From NCBI RefSeq assembly GCF_013155275.1, contig NZ_JABJXS010000001.1, positions 558,001 through 622,000 of the forward strand: a DNA stretch of 64,000 nucleotides. The letters run 5' to 3'. The notes beneath the pieces were generated by a model. It saw nothing but the letters and a program-made list of their open reading frames with translations, ran no database searches and was not told the DNA's origin. A program made the position numbers and the translations under genes. The DNA is from Brenneria sp. hezel4-2-4 (GTDB lineage: Bacteria; Pseudomonadota; Gammaproteobacteria; Enterobacterales; Enterobacteriaceae). This document shows, in pieces, positions 48,634 to 59,188 of this stretch (its first letter is position 1; the number at the start of each line of letters is the position of its first letter).

Positions 48634-50319
48634 TTAGAACGTTTCCCAATTCTCTGTCGAGTGGCCTTCTTTCGACTTTTTATCCGCATTCGTAGATGCC
48701 GCCAACAGCGCAGGTTTCTGACGACTTTCCGCTTGCGGCGCTTTATTCATGCTTGTATTCGCCTCTGAAAGGCGGAATACCGCCACAGCCTGGTTGAGAA
48801 TACGAACCTGCTCTTCTAATGCGACGGCCGCAGAGGCAGACTCCTCAACCAACGCGGAGTTTTGCTGCGTTACGCTGTCCATTTCCGTGATAGCCTGGCT
48901 GACCTGATCGATCCCTTTACTTTGCTCGTCAGACGCGGAGGCAATTTCGCCCATAATGTCAGTAACCCGGGTTACCGCACTGACAATCTCCTCCATGGTT
49001 TCACCTGCACTTTCAACCAGCACAGAACCTTCATCGACACGGCTGACGGAATCTTCAATCAAACCTTTAATTTCTTTTGCAGCCTGTGCGCTACGCTGGG
49101 CCAGACTACGAACCTCGCCGGCGACAACTGCAAAGCCACGCCCTTGCTCCCCTGCCCGCGCCGCTTCGACGGCGGCATTCAGCGCCAGAATATTGGTCTG
49201 GAAAGCGATGCCGTCAATCACACTGGTAATATCGGCAATTTTTTGCGAGCTGCCGGCAATATTGTGCATCGTTTTGACCACATTATCGACGACCTTGCCG
49301 CCTCGCTGCGCGGTCTCTGAGGCGCTTAACGCCAGTTGGCTGGCCTGACGGGCATTCTCGGCATTCTGCTTCACCGTCGAGGTCAATTGTTCCATGCTGG
49401 CGGCCGTTTCTTCCAGCGCGGCGGCCTGCTGCTCGGTACGCGAAGAGAGATCGTTGTTGCCGGCGCTAATTTCGGTCGCGCCGGTATAAATCGCATCCGT
49501 TCCCTGACGCACCGCGCTTACCGTGGTAACCAATTCACTCTGCATATCCCGGATACTGCCCGCCAGTATCCCCATTTCATTTTTGCTGTGAAAATGGATA
49601 GCTTTCGTCAGGTCTCCCCTGGCGATATGCCGAATATGTTCAACAATATGATTTAATGGCGTAATCAATATGCGTTGGATACCCATCCAGGTAATTAACG
49701 CCAATAAAAAAACCAGCGCGATGATTGTGCCTAGTATCCACAGCGAGGAATGATAAGCGTCGTCGTTTTCAGCGATACCCGACTGATGCAGCTTCTCACT
49801 ATCAGCCTGATAGGCGTAATAAGCCCGTTCAAAATTGTCCTGAAACCCCTGGGTAGGTTGTTCGACAAATTTTTCAAATTCATTGCTGCTGAGGAACTGA
49901 ACCAGCTCTGACAGAGCCTGATACAGCGCCACATAATTTTCTTTCACCGCATTGGCTACCGCCGCATCCTGCTGCATGACAAGTGCCGTTTTCTCATAAT
50001 TGGCAAAATGCGTACCGGCAGAATTCAACTGTGTTTTGGCCAGATTGAGTAATTCATCAAACGCAGCGCCCGCTCCCCGCCCTTCCGTGTCCAGCGCCAC
50101 GCGAATACCTGCCCGGTTTAGCGTATTTCTCGTTTGCAGCAAATATGACCAGGTTGCATCTAATTCTGATTTTTTCTGATTAATAATCTGAGTCGAACTA
50201 AAAATATCTTTATCATCTTTTAGCGCACTGAAAAACAGTCCGCCAGATATAAGCTGAAGTGCGCCAAATAATACCAATATAAGTATCAAACTTGTAACAA
50301 CTTTCATGCGAGTGAACAT
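48634..50319 (-). CDS. tsr: Tsr-like serine-type chemoreceptor
   Basis: 561 aa from ATG 50319 (AGGA 6 nt upstream); an in-frame extension to 50361 runs into the sigma28 promoter and is rejected. R64, N68, F151, T156 and Q157 fall at the same residue numbers as the Tsr serine pocket ([13 protein letters not shown]). Membrane segments near 7-30 and 193-213, HAMP, two methylation helices, and the signalling tip with [20 protein letters not shown]. The C-terminus is the CheR/CheB pentapeptide NWETF. The symbol rests on these ligand residues; a close paralogue is possible. Confidence 0.88.
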   Translation of the reverse strand: MFTRMKVVTSLILILVLFGALQLISGGLFFSALKDDKDIFSSTQIINQKKSELDATWSYLLQTRNTLNRAGIRVALDTEGRGAGAAFDELLNLAKTQLNSAGTHFANYEKTALVMQQDAAVANAVKENYVALYQALSELVQFLSSNEFEKFVEQPTQGFQDNFERAYYAYQADSEKLHQSGIAENDDAYHSSLWILGTIIALVFLLALITWMGIQRILITPLNHIVEHIRHIARGDLTKAIHFHSKNEMGILAGSIRDMQSELVTTVSAVRQGTDAIYTGATEISAGNNDLSSRTEQQAAALEETAASMEQLTSTVKQNAENARQASQLALSASETAQRGGKVVDNVVKTMHNIAGSSQKIADITSVIDGIAFQTNILALNAAVEAARAGEQGRGFAVVAGEVRSLAQRSAQAAKEIKGLIEDSVSRVDEGSVLVESAGETMEEIVSAVTRVTDIMGEIASASDEQSKGIDQVSQAITEMDSVTQQNSALVEESASAAVALEEQVRILNQAVAVFRLSEANTSMNKAPQAESRQKPALLAASTNADKKSKEGHSTENWETF

Positions 50320-50351
50320 ATCATATCCTTTGAGTAGAGCAACTACCGGTA

Positions 50352-50378
50352 GTATCGGCATTGTTCTGAATATCTTTA
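50352..50378 (-). promoter_or_regulatory. Sigma28 promoter of the Tsr-like receptor
   Basis: Minus strand: TAAA (50375-50378), 15-bp spacer, GCCGATAC (50352-50359), seven of eight -10 positions. It lies about 33-59 bp before the ATG at 50319 and supports that start. Confidence 0.88.
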
Positions 50379-50453
50379 TGATTTCTTAGATCGAAGGGGC
50401 TTGAAGGAGAGGTGCGGGCCACTTGTGAGCGACCCACACAAATAAGTGATAAA

Positions 50454-50960
50454 TCAGACTTTCATTACACTGTCGACCAGTGCCATTTCTTCACTGCTGA
50501 GAAGTTTTTCAATATCAACCAGGATCAGCATCCTTTCACCTAATGAGCCCAACCCGGTCAAATATTCAGTTGACAAGGTAACGGCAAACTCAGGCGCTGG
50601 GCGGATCTGGTCGGCAGTTAAAGAAAGCACATCAGAGACGCCATCGACGACAATCCCGACAACACGCTGTCCGAGATTCAACACGATAACGACAGTGTTG
50701 TCGTCATAATCAACTTCTTGTTGAGCAAATTTAATACGCAAATCAACAATAGGCACAATTACGCCACGCAGGTTGGTGACGCCTTTAATGAAAGTCGGCG
50801 TATTGGCGATCCGGGTTACCTGATCGTAACCACGAATTTCCTGTACCTTTAAGATATCAACACCGTATTCTTCATCGCCCAGCGTAAAAATTAAGAACTC
50901 CTGTCCTACAGTTTCACCGGCTAATTTCGCGACGTTTGCAAGTCCAGTCATGTTTTCCAC
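50454..50960 (-). CDS. cheW: Chemotaxis coupling protein CheW
   Basis: Links receptors to the CheA kinase. 168 aa (E. coli 167). [39 protein letters not shown] and [17 protein letters not shown] are the SH3-like features. Located between cheA and the Tsr-like receptor. Confidence 0.97.
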   Translation of the reverse strand: MENMTGLANVAKLAGETVGQEFLIFTLGDEEYGVDILKVQEIRGYDQVTRIANTPTFIKGVTNLRGVIVPIVDLRIKFAQQEVDYDDNTVVIVLNLGQRVVGIVVDGVSDVLSLTADQIRPAPEFAVTLSTEYLTGLGSLGERMLILVDIEKLLSSEEMALVDSVMKV

Positions 50961-50986
50961 CCTTTATTCAACTAGCTATTTTATTT

Positions 50987-53026
50987 TCAAGCAGCGGTTT
51001 CAACCACACGCTTTTCACGATTAAGCGCCTGTAACGCCGATACATCCACAATCAACGCAACACTACCGTCACCTAAAATAGTAGCGGCGGAAACACCTGG
51101 CACCTTGCGATAATTACTTTCCAGATTTTTAACGACAACCTGATGCTGTCCGATCAACTGATCCACCAGCAATGCATAACGGCGGCCCGCACTTTGCAGG
51201 ATCACCACGATACCCTGAGTCGCATCGGTCTTAGCGCCATCAACATCAAAAATATGAAACAGTTCGACTAATGGCAAATACTCGCCACGTACTTGTAAAA
51301 CCCGTTCGCCGCCGGCCAATGGATAGATATCTTCCGCCTGTGGCTGCAATGATTCCATAACCGCATTAAGCGGCAGAATAAAGACTTCGTTATTTACTTT
51401 GACAGACATCCCATCAAGAATAGCCAGTGTTAACGGCAGCAGAATCCGGATAGTCGTTCCTTTCCCGGCCTGGAAATGGATTTCAACGTGCCCGCCCATT
51501 TCCTGAATATTACGTTTCACCACATCCATACCCACGCCACGCCCGGAAACGTCGGTCACTTTTTCCGCAGTCGAAAAACCGGGAGCGAAGATCAGCATGC
51601 CGATTTCCTCATCAGACATGCCGTCGCTCACGGTCAGCCCTTGTGAAATCGCCTTGGCCAAAATCCTTTCCCGGTTCAGCCCGGCGCCGTCATCCACCAC
51701 TTCAATGCAGATATTACCGCCTTGGTGTTCGGCGGACAGCGTCAGATTACCGACTTCAGACTTACCGGCGGCAATACGCTTCTCTGGTGATTCGATGCCG
51801 TGATCGAGACTATTGCGCACCAGGTGGGTAAGAGGATCGATAATACGTTCGATCAGGCTCTTGTCTAATTCAGTGGAACTGCCAAGCAGCGTCAGCTCTA
51901 CCTGCTTGTCCAACTTGGCCGCGAGATCGCGGACTAGGCGCGGGAACCGGCTGAAAACATACTCCATCGGCATCATACGAATAGACATGACCGACTCTTG
52001 TAAATCGCGGGCATTACGTTCCAGTTGCCCCATGCTATTCAGCAAGTCGCCGTGTACAACCGGGTCCAGTTCACTTGACTGCTGTGCCAACATGGATTGG
52101 GTAATGACTAATTCGCCGACCAGGTTAATGAGCTGATCAACCTTCTCTACCGCCACGCGGATACTGGTATCACCCGTTTTACTGCGGTTCTTCGCCGCAT
52201 CGTGGACGACATGCGGTTTTGCAACGGCAGGTGCGGCGGCAGTTTTAGCCGCCGGCGCGGCAGGCGCGGCCTCGGCCACTGGCTCTTTGATCGCCGGTTG
52301 AGCGTCTGCAACAGCCGCTTCCGGCTGGCTGGCTGCTCCGGGATTAAAGCTGATCTGCTCAGGCTCCAACACAAAACACAAAACCGCGCTGATATCTTCT
52401 TCACTGGCGGAAGTCTCTAAAGTGACTTCCACGCTGCTATCGGTCTGGTGCGTGTCTTTCACCGTGCCCAGATTACCAAGCTCCTCCAGCATTTGGGGAA
52501 TTTCCTGCGACTTGAGGCCGGTAAGCGCAATACGTATCTCGCCCTGCCCTGCCGACGCTGGCGTTTTAGGAGCAGCGCTATTCTGCTCCGCCGCACCAGG
52601 AGCGGGAGCGGCCTGAGTCGCGGCGGCATCTGCCTGAGACTCTAAAGCCAGTTGGCGCAGAGCCTGACAGATATACTCAAAGCTCTCGGCATTGGGCTCC
52701 TGTGCGGTTTTATAAGCGTCCAACTGATCCTGCATAATATCTTTTGTTTCCAAAAACAGGTTGATGATATCGGTGCTAAGACGCATTTCACCACGTCGCG
52801 CACCATCAAGTAGATTTTCTAAAAGATGGGTTGTTTCCTGTAAAACAGTAAAGCCAAATGTTCCGGCCCCCCCCTTTATTGAGTGAGCGGCGCGGAAAAT
52901 GGCATTCATTTGTTCCGTATCGGGTTCCAGGGGATCGAGCAACAATAAGTGCTGTTCCATATCCGCCAGTAATTCGTCTGCTTCATCAAAGAATGTTTGA
53001 TAGAAAGCGCTCATATCCATGCTCAC
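50987..53026 (-). CDS. cheA: Chemotaxis histidine kinase CheA
   Basis: 679 aa (E. coli 654). H48 in the P1 domain (FRAAHSIKGGAGTFGF) is the phospho-acceptor. A P2 domain (about 160-230) and an Ala/Pro-rich linker (about 245-280) follow. P3 dimerisation (TSIRVAVEKVDQLINLVGELVITQS), P4 ATPase (HLVRNSLDHGIE, DDGAGLNRERI, GRGVGMDVVKRNI) and P5 CheW-like end complete it. The linker and P2 are somewhat longer than in E. coli. Confidence 0.97.
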   Translation of the reverse strand: MSMDMSAFYQTFFDEADELLADMEQHLLLLDPLEPDTEQMNAIFRAAHSIKGGAGTFGFTVLQETTHLLENLLDGARRGEMRLSTDIINLFLETKDIMQDQLDAYKTAQEPNAESFEYICQALRQLALESQADAAATQAAPAPGAAEQNSAAPKTPASAGQGEIRIALTGLKSQEIPQMLEELGNLGTVKDTHQTDSSVEVTLETSASEEDISAVLCFVLEPEQISFNPGAASQPEAAVADAQPAIKEPVAEAAPAAPAAKTAAAPAVAKPHVVHDAAKNRSKTGDTSIRVAVEKVDQLINLVGELVITQSMLAQQSSELDPVVHGDLLNSMGQLERNARDLQESVMSIRMMPMEYVFSRFPRLVRDLAAKLDKQVELTLLGSSTELDKSLIERIIDPLTHLVRNSLDHGIESPEKRIAAGKSEVGNLTLSAEHQGGNICIEVVDDGAGLNRERILAKAISQGLTVSDGMSDEEIGMLIFAPGFSTAEKVTDVSGRGVGMDVVKRNIQEMGGHVEIHFQAGKGTTIRILLPLTLAILDGMSVKVNNEVFILPLNAVMESLQPQAEDIYPLAGGERVLQVRGEYLPLVELFHIFDVDGAKTDATQGIVVILQSAGRRYALLVDQLIGQHQVVVKNLESNYRKVPGVSAATILGDGSVALIVDVSALQALNREKRVVETAA

Positions 53027-53056
53027 GTGGTCACCTCTGCTGTGAATCGCGGCTTA

Positions 53057-54106
53057 TTATTGAGAAGGCGTCGCCTGACTGTCCGGCGCAGCAGGCAACT
53101 CAGTAGTTGGCTGTTGACGCTCCGGAGCAGGAACTCCATTAACGGGTTGCGGCGGAGTTTCACCACTCCCATCCATATTATTACTATTGTCGGCAGATGG
53201 AGCGGTAGGTTTAGGATTTTCCAACTCCATATTTTGTAAATTGTCCGCGTTATCGATATCTACTGCGTTGCGCTCCGCATTTTCGTGTTCAATATTCCTT
53301 TGCGCCTGCCTATTGAGCACCAACAGACTGATTCGACGATTGATAGCATCACTGCCGCCGCTCGCCTGCTTCAGGCCCATCGTCGCCGCCATACCGACCA
53401 CCCGAAGCACTTTACCGTCAGCCAACCCTCCGATGAGAAGCTCACGACGGGAAGCATTCGCGCGGTCGGCTGATAATTCCCAGTTGCTGTAGCCACGCTC
53501 GCCGCTGGCGTACTGCACATCGTCGGTATGACCGGAGATACTCAATTTATTCGGAATATCATTTAAGATAGGCGCGATCGCACGCAGAATGTCACGCATA
53601 TAAGGTTCCACCTGCGCACTGCCCGTTTTAAACATCGGGCGATTCTGGCTATCAATAATCTGTATACGCAGCCCTTCATCCACCATCTCGATCAACAAAT
53701 GCGGACGTAAAGCGCGTAACCTTGGGTCTGCTTCAATAAGCTGATCTAATCTTTCTCGCAGCCTGTTCAAACGGATTTCGTCTAATCGCCCTTCCAGCGT
53801 ATCCATTTTCACGGTCTTTTTAACCTCGCCCTCCTGCTGTGTCGGATCATCGCCACCGCCGGGGATCACGCTGGAACTCTCACTGACCTTAGAACCGGTG
53901 GTTAAGGCTATTTTTAGCGGAGTTCGGAAATATTCCGCAATCTGGGCAAGCTGCATTGGCGTAGAAATCGCAATCAGCCACATCACCAGGAACAATGCCA
54001 TCATCGCCGTCATAAAGTCAGCATACGCAATTTTCCAGGAGCCGCCGTGGTGAGCGGCGTGCCCGGACTTACGTTTTTTACGAATAATGGGGTGCTGGTG
54101 TTTCAT
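53057..54106 (-). CDS. motB: Flagellar motor stator protein MotB
   Basis: Stator subunit anchored to peptidoglycan. 349 aa against 308 in E. coli. The membrane segment contains the proton-binding Asp at residue 30 ([23 protein letters not shown]32 in E. coli). The OmpA-like domain shows [31 protein letters not shown]. The C-terminal tail from about residue 270 is a low-complexity stretch rich in Asn, Asp, Pro, Gln and Glu, longer than usual. Overlaps motA by four bases. Confidence 0.95.
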   Translation of the reverse strand: MKHQHPIIRKKRKSGHAAHHGGSWKIAYADFMTAMMALFLVMWLIAISTPMQLAQIAEYFRTPLKIALTTGSKVSESSSVIPGGGDDPTQQEGEVKKTVKMDTLEGRLDEIRLNRLRERLDQLIEADPRLRALRPHLLIEMVDEGLRIQIIDSQNRPMFKTGSAQVEPYMRDILRAIAPILNDIPNKLSISGHTDDVQYASGERGYSNWELSADRANASRRELLIGGLADGKVLRVVGMAATMGLKQASGGSDAINRRISLLVLNRQAQRNIEHENAERNAVDIDNADNLQNMELENPKPTAPSADNSNNMDGSGETPPQPVNGVPAPERQQPTTELPAAPDSQATPSQ

Positions 54107-54990
54107 GCGTCATTTTCCGCTGCCTGCTGAGCGGGAGCTTTCACCCGACGGATATGTTCTTCCAGTTCGATAAAGGAAGGTCGTTCAGTCGAATACAACG
54201 TCTTACGACCAAACTCTACCGCAATTTGCGGTGCATAACCGTTAAGGCTGGAAAGCAAGGTAACTTTAATACATTGTAAAACCTTTACTTTTTCAGAGTT
54301 TTTCTGACGAAGCAACGTTGCCAATGGAGAAACGAATCCATAGGCCAGCAAAATGCCCAGGAAAGTCCCCACCATTGCGTGGGCGATCATCATTCCGAGT
54401 TCAGCGGCGGGACGATCGACATACGCCAGAGAATGAACAACTCCCATTACCGCGGCAACAATACCGAACGCCGGTAATGCATCGCCGACCATCGCCAGAC
54501 TGTTGGCCGGAACATCGCTTTCATGTTCGACCGTTTCGATTTCTTCATCCATCAGCGTTTCAATTTCAAACGCGTTCATATTGCCGCTCACCATCAAGCG
54601 CAGATAGTCGGTAATAAACTCAACAATATTATTGTCTGCCAAGATGCGGGGATAGCTTGAAAAAATTTCGCTTTCTCGTGGATTATCAATATCAAACTCT
54701 AAGGAGAGCATACCCTGTTGGCGGGACTTGGCCATCAGGCGAAAAAGCAACGCCATGAGATCCATATACAACGCTTTATTGTATTTGGATCCTTTGACCA
54801 GAAGCGGCAAGGCCCTCATGGTTGCTTTTATCGCTTTGCCATTATTGCCGACGATAAAAGCCCCCAGGGCCGCACCGGCGATAATCAATACCTCAGCAGG
54901 TTGATAAAGCGCGCCCAGGGCCCCACCGACCATGAGATAACCGCCAAGTATCGAGCCCACAATCACGATATAACCCAATATAACCAGCAC
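54103..54990 (-). CDS. motA: Flagellar motor stator protein MotA
   Basis: Proton-channel stator subunit. 295 aa, equal to E. coli, with four membrane segments and the cytoplasmic residues R90 and E98 ([20 protein letters not shown]) that contact Fli[28 protein letters not shown] carries the conserved Pro before the third membrane segment. The upstream region holds a sigma28 promoter inside flhC and a long hairpin. Confidence 0.97.
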   Translation of the reverse strand: MLVILGYIVIVGSILGGYLMVGGALGALYQPAEVLIIAGAALGAFIVGNNGKAIKATMRALPLLVKGSKYNKALYMDLMALLFRLMAKSRQQGMLSLEFDIDNPRESEIFSSYPRILADNNIVEFITDYLRLMVSGNMNAFEIETLMDEEIETVEHESDVPANSLAMVGDALPAFGIVAAVMGVVHSLAYVDRPAAELGMMIAHAMVGTFLGILLAYGFVSPLATLLRQKNSEKVKVLQCIKVTLLSSLNGYAPQIAVEFGRKTLYSTERPSFIELEEHIRRVKAPAQQAAENDA

Positions 54991-55069
54991 AAGAATTCCT
55001 TAATGTAAAAAGGTGGGCGGAAAATGAGATAAAACGCAGCGGTTTGAAGCCAGGAATTACTTGAGGAGA

Positions 55070-55162
55070 AATCTATCACTGTCCTCAATAACAAACAGTG
55101 ATAGATTCACAAATCGCTACCAAGCTCAGACTGCGTGTTTTACCTGTTCATCCAGCAGTTGA
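55070..55162 (-). ncRNA. Candidate MotR-like sRNA / motA leader
   Basis: The sigma28 promoter at 55169-55195 predicts a transcript from about 55162, inside the 3' end of flhC. A perfect 13-bp hairpin (AATCTATCACTGT at 55070-55082 and ACAGTGATAGATT at 55095-55107, 12-nt loop) ends about 93 nt downstream and just past the flhC stop at 55126. The same arrangement gives the sRNA MotR in E. coli. There is no T-run after the stem, so processing rather than termination would be needed. This is inference from layout. Confidence 0.5.
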
Positions 55163-55704
55163 GGTATTATATCGGCAAGATTTTGCGAAAGTTTACGTCT
55201 TTTTACCGCCCTGGAAGGGGGCTGGCATAAGCTACAGACAAAACTGTTTTTTGGCTGGTGTGCGTGAGTGATAAACATACCGTTACAGCAGTGACATGCT
55301 GAGAGTTGCAGCATCCCGCTATCAACAAATCGAACCAGAGTCCAGGCCCGCGTTAACGCCAGCAAGGGCGTATCATTATGCGGTGAACATTGCTCTAAAT
55401 ACAGCCGATAAGCCTTAATGACCGCCTCGACACCGCTGCATTGCCCATTTTTCAGCAAAAAACTATAAGCGTTATAGAACATGGATGAATGAATATTCTG
55501 TTCCCAGGTCATAAACCAATCCGTTGAAAAAGGCAGCATTCCCTTTGGCGGAGGACTTCCTCTAAGTTCTTTATATAGCTTAATCAGGCGCCCGCGGCTT
55601 AGTTGTGTTTCACTTTCCAGCATCTGCAAACGCGCACCCAGAGAAATGAGTTCCATTGCTAACTGGATGTCTTTCGCTTCCTGAACAATACTTTTCTCCG
55701 CCAT
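55126..55704 (-). CDS. flhC: Flagellar master regulator subunit FlhC
   Basis: With FlhD forms the FlhD4C2 activator of class II flagellar promoters. 192 aa from ATG 55704, matching the E. coli start; a GTG at 55707 in the flhD stop (TAGTG) would add one residue. The zinc site is visible as four Cys in CHCCNG and CSLCQ. The C-terminus [20 protein letters not shown] is conserved. The last codons contain a sigma28 promoter. Confidence 0.96.
   Translation of the reverse strand: MAEKSIVQEAKDIQLAMELISLGARLQMLESETQLSRGRLIKLYKELRGSPPPKGMLPFSTDWFMTWEQNIHSSMFYNAYSFLLKNGQCSGVEAVIKAYRLYLEQCSPHNDTPLLALTRAWTLVRFVDSGMLQLSACHCCNGMFITHAHQPKNSFVCSLCQPPSRAVKRRKLSQNLADIIPQLLDEQVKHAV
55169..55195 (-). promoter_or_regulatory. 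Sigma28 promoter inside flhC (motAB-cheAW)
   Basis: Minus strand: TAAA (55192-55195), 15-bp spacer, GCCGATAT (55169-55176), seven of eight -10 positions with a perfect -35. It lies within the last codons of flhC and is the only sigma28-type site I find upstream of motA. Confidence 0.85.
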
Positions 55705-55706
55705 CA

Positions 55707-56066
55707 CTATGCCCTTTTCTTAGGCAGATTTTCTTCTTTCGAAGTTAACTGTTGTAATAAATGACTCGACAACAAAATACCCGTATGAATTTGCTGTAAA
55801 TCATCCACACGTGATTCTTGAGTCAAGAGCTTGATGGTATTGTGATCGTTAAAACGGAAATGACATATCAGTTGGTTGGTTTCAGCCAATTTGACCATCT
55901 GCGGCAAAGTCAGCTGCATCAGCATATCCGCCATCGCTTCATCAATGCCCAGACGAAACATCGCAGAGGCTTTTTCATCATTAATTAAGCGTTGTGCCAG
56001 TAACAAATAAGACAGATTAATGTCATAAATGTGTTTGAGTAATTCAGAGGTACCCATATTTCCCAT
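55707..56066 (-). CDS. flhD: Flagellar master regulator subunit FlhD
   Basis: 119 aa, the same as E. coli including the twin start (ATG at 56066 and 56057). [22 protein letters not shown] and [17 protein letters not shown] are hallmark. Overlaps or abuts flhC. The upstream 1.4 kb is unusually long and AT-rich and contains a perfect CRP site and a 14-bp palindrome. Confidence 0.96.
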   Translation of the reverse strand: MGNMGTSELLKHIYDINLSYLLLAQRLINDEKASAMFRLGIDEAMADMLMQLTLPQMVKLAETNQLICHFRFNDHNTIKLLTQESRVDDLQQIHTGILLSSHLLQQLTSKEENLPKKRA

Positions 56067-56295
56067 CCCGACAGGCTATGTTTAGAACATAAGTTAGGTG
56101 ATAGACCATATCGCCCAGTTCAAAAATCACTCTCCATTGATGGCATAAAAAACTATCAGCGCCAAATGCAGTTACTCTTTTCAATGCAGGATAGTAAGTA
56201 CTTCCGCCAACTCTCATCATGCATCCATTACGCATCGAATCCATTCGTCTTCCAGCTCTTCAAAGCCCTTCAAGGTCTCTGTTACAACCAGAGCA

Positions 56296-56309
56296 TAGGA
56301 TTAATCCTA
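56296..56309. promoter_or_regulatory. 14-bp perfect palindrome upstream of flhD
   Basis: TAGGATTAATCCTA is a perfect palindrome 230 bp before the flhD start, near a sigma70-like TTGCTC-N17-TATGCT (56315-56320, 56292-56297). It could be a repressor site; the partner is unknown. Confidence 0.35.
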
Positions 56310-56377
56310 AAACAGAGCAACTGTACCGCCTTATCCGTAGCACATACAACGCGACTGAAGAATGATTTTAGTGATTA

Positions 56378-56393
56378 TGTGATAGCGATCACA
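56378..56393. promoter_or_regulatory. CRP-binding site upstream of flhDC
   Basis: TGTGATAGCGATCACA is a perfect TGTGA-N6-TCACA. It lies about 310-325 bp upstream of the flhD ATG. In E. coli cAMP-CRP activates flhDC from a site upstream of the promoter, so the context fits. Confidence 0.85.
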
Positions 56394-57270
56394 AAAATGA
56401 AAGCACTACGCGTGATTTTTCATCTAGCAAGCGTTCTGAATTACTCATTTTTCACACAAAAATTAGCATTAAGCGTTACAAAAAAGCATCATTTATGGTG
56501 AAAAAAAACTCTTTATACGCTATCTGAATGATAAATAAGAAAAAAATAGAATTTACGACCGCACAGCGAATTGACATCGAGATAACTGCTTGTGCTTTTT
56601 ACTAAAAACGTTCATTTCCTTACGAAATGAAGCAGTCTCACCCCCTCGCTTACTCGTCACCCCGCCGATCCTTTTGATGGTTGATGCGCGACGCCCCAGC
56701 AGAAAGTCGCAATGCATGCAGGAGCCACGTTTCCCTCCTTACGCTCATGCATTACGATTCTCTATTTCTTCATATCCGGAAAAATAAAAAACGACAGAAA
56801 CTGTTGTAATATAGAAAGCCGGCCTGACAATTTACCAATTTTGATTACTGAAAATAGATTATTCAGATAATAGAAACTAACGACAAATGTTTCGATTAGA
56901 TTTAGGAAAAAACAATAAACGATGCTGCTCTACCAGACGATAAAGTTAATGTAATCGCATATAATCGAAAGTCGTTTAATTTCTCCATCATGATAGATAT
57001 AAAATTTAATCGATTCGTCACCGGAAACACCTGACATGAAATTATAAACGCATTAACCTTATCGCACCCCGAATATTGAGTTCATACAAGGACTGACAAA
57101 AAGGAAACCACACCCGTGTTTATATTTAATTTATTGCACTACAGCCAACCGGGAGCAGTCTAATCCCAAAGTAGCAGTTGCTTCACGTTACTAATTTCCT
57201 TTCATCAAACATTTACCAATATTTAGGATTTAACAACAATCGATTTTATTTTCGCTTAAAGAGTTAAAAA

Positions 57271-57286
57271 CGTGACATAGATCGCA
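57271..57286. promoter_or_regulatory. CRP-like site before the Trg-like receptor
   Basis: CGTGACATAGATCGCA matches TGTGA-N6-TCACA at 8 of 10 positions and lies just upstream of the sigma28 -35. Confidence 0.35.
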
Positions 57287-57296
57287 CTGAACCTTA

Positions 57297-57323
57297 TTAA
57301 GGTTTATCCAAATTTGCCGATTA
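57297..57323 (+). promoter_or_regulatory. Sigma28 promoter of the Trg-like receptor
   Basis: TTAA (57297-57300), 15-bp spacer, GCCGATTA (57316-57323): -35 is 3 of 4 and -10 is 7 of 8. It lies 126 bp before the receptor start. Confidence 0.75.
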
Positions 57324-57448
57324 TCTTTTACATTAGGCATCAGGTTAACAGAGTGTCGTCAACACAGACTTTTAAACTGAAATGCCAATGCTGCGAGCCA
57401 GCAGCAGCGTAAATTATAATGACTTCTTCTGACAATGAGCGGATAGAT

Positions 57449-59170
57449 ATGACAATAAATTCAAGACCTGAGCAGCAGGGTAAAACTGGCTTGTTAAGCA
57501 ATTTACGGCTAGTCCCTTTATTCGTCATTATTCTCGGGGGTATCATGCTGTTGTTTGCCTTATCGATAGGCGCGTCCAGTTATTTTTTGCAAAACAGCAA
57601 CCGTTCGCTGGCAAATGTGATACACGAAAGCGATGTTCGTGCGGAAATCTCGGATAGCACCAACCATTTGCGAACTGCGCGTCTGTTGTTGATTCATGCG
57701 GCGGCGGCGGCCCGCATTGGCGATACCGCCGTCTTTAGCGAGAATTTAAAGCTGGCTATGTCGCGAATTGAACGCTCCAAACAGGCATTTGACTTTTATG
57801 AGCAGCGTGCGGAAAAAAGTGAACGCGAGGCCGCTTTTGACGTAGAACTGCGTAACGCCTATGAGGCTTATGTCAACCAGGGGATCATGCCGCTTATCGA
57901 TTCAGCCAAAGAAGGATTATTCGAGGAAGTGTTATCGCATGAATCGGAAGAAACCCGCAGGTTGGATCTGGCGTATAACATCCCGCTGGCTCAGGCTCTT
58001 GACTATCGGGTGCAACGCGCTCAATCGCTTAATGAAGCCGCGCAAGAAAATGCCCTACGCGGCTATTCGCTGATGGGCGCCAGCTTCGCTATTTCCATCG
58101 CATTAACATTAGTGACGTTTTTGCTTCTCCAACGCGCATTAATTAAACCGATGAACCAGTTAGTCGGCCGTATCCAACGTATAGCACAAGGAGAGCTCAC
58201 CCAAAAATCTGAAAAATATGGTAAAAATGAAATCGGCTTGTTGGGGCAAAACGTGCAACAGATGCAGTTTTCGTTGGTTAACACGGTAACAACCGTACGC
58301 GAAAGCGCAGACTCAATCTATCAAGGTTCTACTGAGATCTCATCCGGCAATATCGATCTTTCCTCCCGGACAGAGCAGCAGGCTTCGGCGCTGGAGGAAA
58401 CCGCCGCCAGCATGGAACAGTTGACCGCCACGGTGAAACAGAACTCTGAGAATGCGCATCACGCGAGTCAACTTGCCGCCAATGCCTCAGATAAAGCGAA
58501 AAAAGGCGGGGATATTGTCGCCAACGTCGTTAATACAATGAATAATATTTCAGGCAGTTCCAGAAAAATATCTGAAATTACCAGCGTAATTAACAGCATC
58601 GCCTTCCAGACAAACATTCTGGCATTAAATGCGGCGGTTGAAGCCGCCAGAGCCGGCGAACAAGGCAGAGGTTTTGCCGTGGTTGCCAGTGAAGTTCGCA
58701 GTCTGGCGCAGCGCAGCGCGCAAGCGGCAAAAGAGATAGAAACATTGATCTCGGAATCAGTGGATTTGGTTAATAACGGATCGGTGCTGGTTGATAACGC
58801 CGGTCAAACCATGAAAGAGATCGTTGATGCAGTAACTAACGTAACAGATATCATGGGAGAAATTGCCACCGCCTCTGATGAACAGAGTCGTGGTATCACT
58901 CAGGTCGGTCAGGCTATTTCTGAAATGGACAGCGTAACCCAGCAGAACGCGGCTTTAGTACAAGAAGCCAGCGCCGCGGCGGCTTCTCTGGAAGAGCAGG
59001 CCGCGCTGTTGACCCGTGCCGTGGCGACATTTATTCTGTCCGAGCATCAGTCAAAAACGAACACCGCCGCCCCTGCATCCCGGGCGGCCATATCAACACA
59101 ATCCCCCTCCTCACTGGCATTGCCCCAGCAAAAAAAACCATCGGGTAAAGAACATTGGGAAACCTTTTAA
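57449..59170 (+). CDS. Trg-like methyl-accepting chemotaxis protein
   Basis: 573 aa from ATG 57449 (GAGCGGA upstream); an in-frame ATG at 57419 would add ten residues without a ribosome-binding site. The membrane segment and flank [20 protein letters not shown] and the periplasmic [17 protein letters not shown] resemble E. coli Trg (ribose/galactose receptor that senses through binding proteins). HAMP, methylation helices and the tip [20 protein letters not shown] follow. Unlike E. coli Trg it ends in HWETF, a CheR/CheB tether variant. The ligand is not deducible. Monocistronic, ending at the hairpin shared with dsrB. Confidence 0.88.
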   Translation: MTINSRPEQQGKTGLLSNLRLVPLFVIILGGIMLLFALSIGASSYFLQNSNRSLANVIHESDVRAEISDSTNHLRTARLLLIHAAAAARIGDTAVFSENLKLAMSRIERSKQAFDFYEQRAEKSEREAAFDVELRNAYEAYVNQGIMPLIDSAKEGLFEEVLSHESEETRRLDLAYNIPLAQALDYRVQRAQSLNEAAQENALRGYSLMGASFAISIALTLVTFLLLQRALIKPMNQLVGRIQRIAQGELTQKSEKYGKNEIGLLGQNVQQMQFSLVNTVTTVRESADSIYQGSTEISSGNIDLSSRTEQQASALEETAASMEQLTATVKQNSENAHHASQLAANASDKAKKGGDIVANVVNTMNNISGSSRKISEITSVINSIAFQTNILALNAAVEAARAGEQGRGFAVVASEVRSLAQRSAQAAKEIETLISESVDLVNNGSVLVDNAGQTMKEIVDAVTNVTDIMGEIATASDEQSRGITQVGQAISEMDSVTQQNAALVQEASAAAASLEEQAALLTRAVATFILSEHQSKTNTAAPASRAAISTQSPSSLALPQQKKPSGKEHWETF

Positions 59171-59188
59171 CATAGCGGACTAACGCCC

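Larger units (their letters stand above)
56067..57448. other. Long AT-rich regulatory region between flhD and the Trg-like receptor
   Basis: 1.4 kb without a supported gene. Short plus-strand frames near 56,166-56,501 and 56,590-56,787 show no recognisable family. It holds a CRP site (56378-56393), a palindrome (56296-56309), and at the right end a sigma28 promoter with a CRP-like site for the Trg-like receptor. It reads as a large control region for flhDC with divergent expression. Confidence 0.6.

Noticed and set aside
56166-56501. Plus-strand frame of about 110 codons upstream of flhD
   Set aside because: It crosses the CRP site and the flhD promoter region, has no good ribosome-binding site and no family resemblance.
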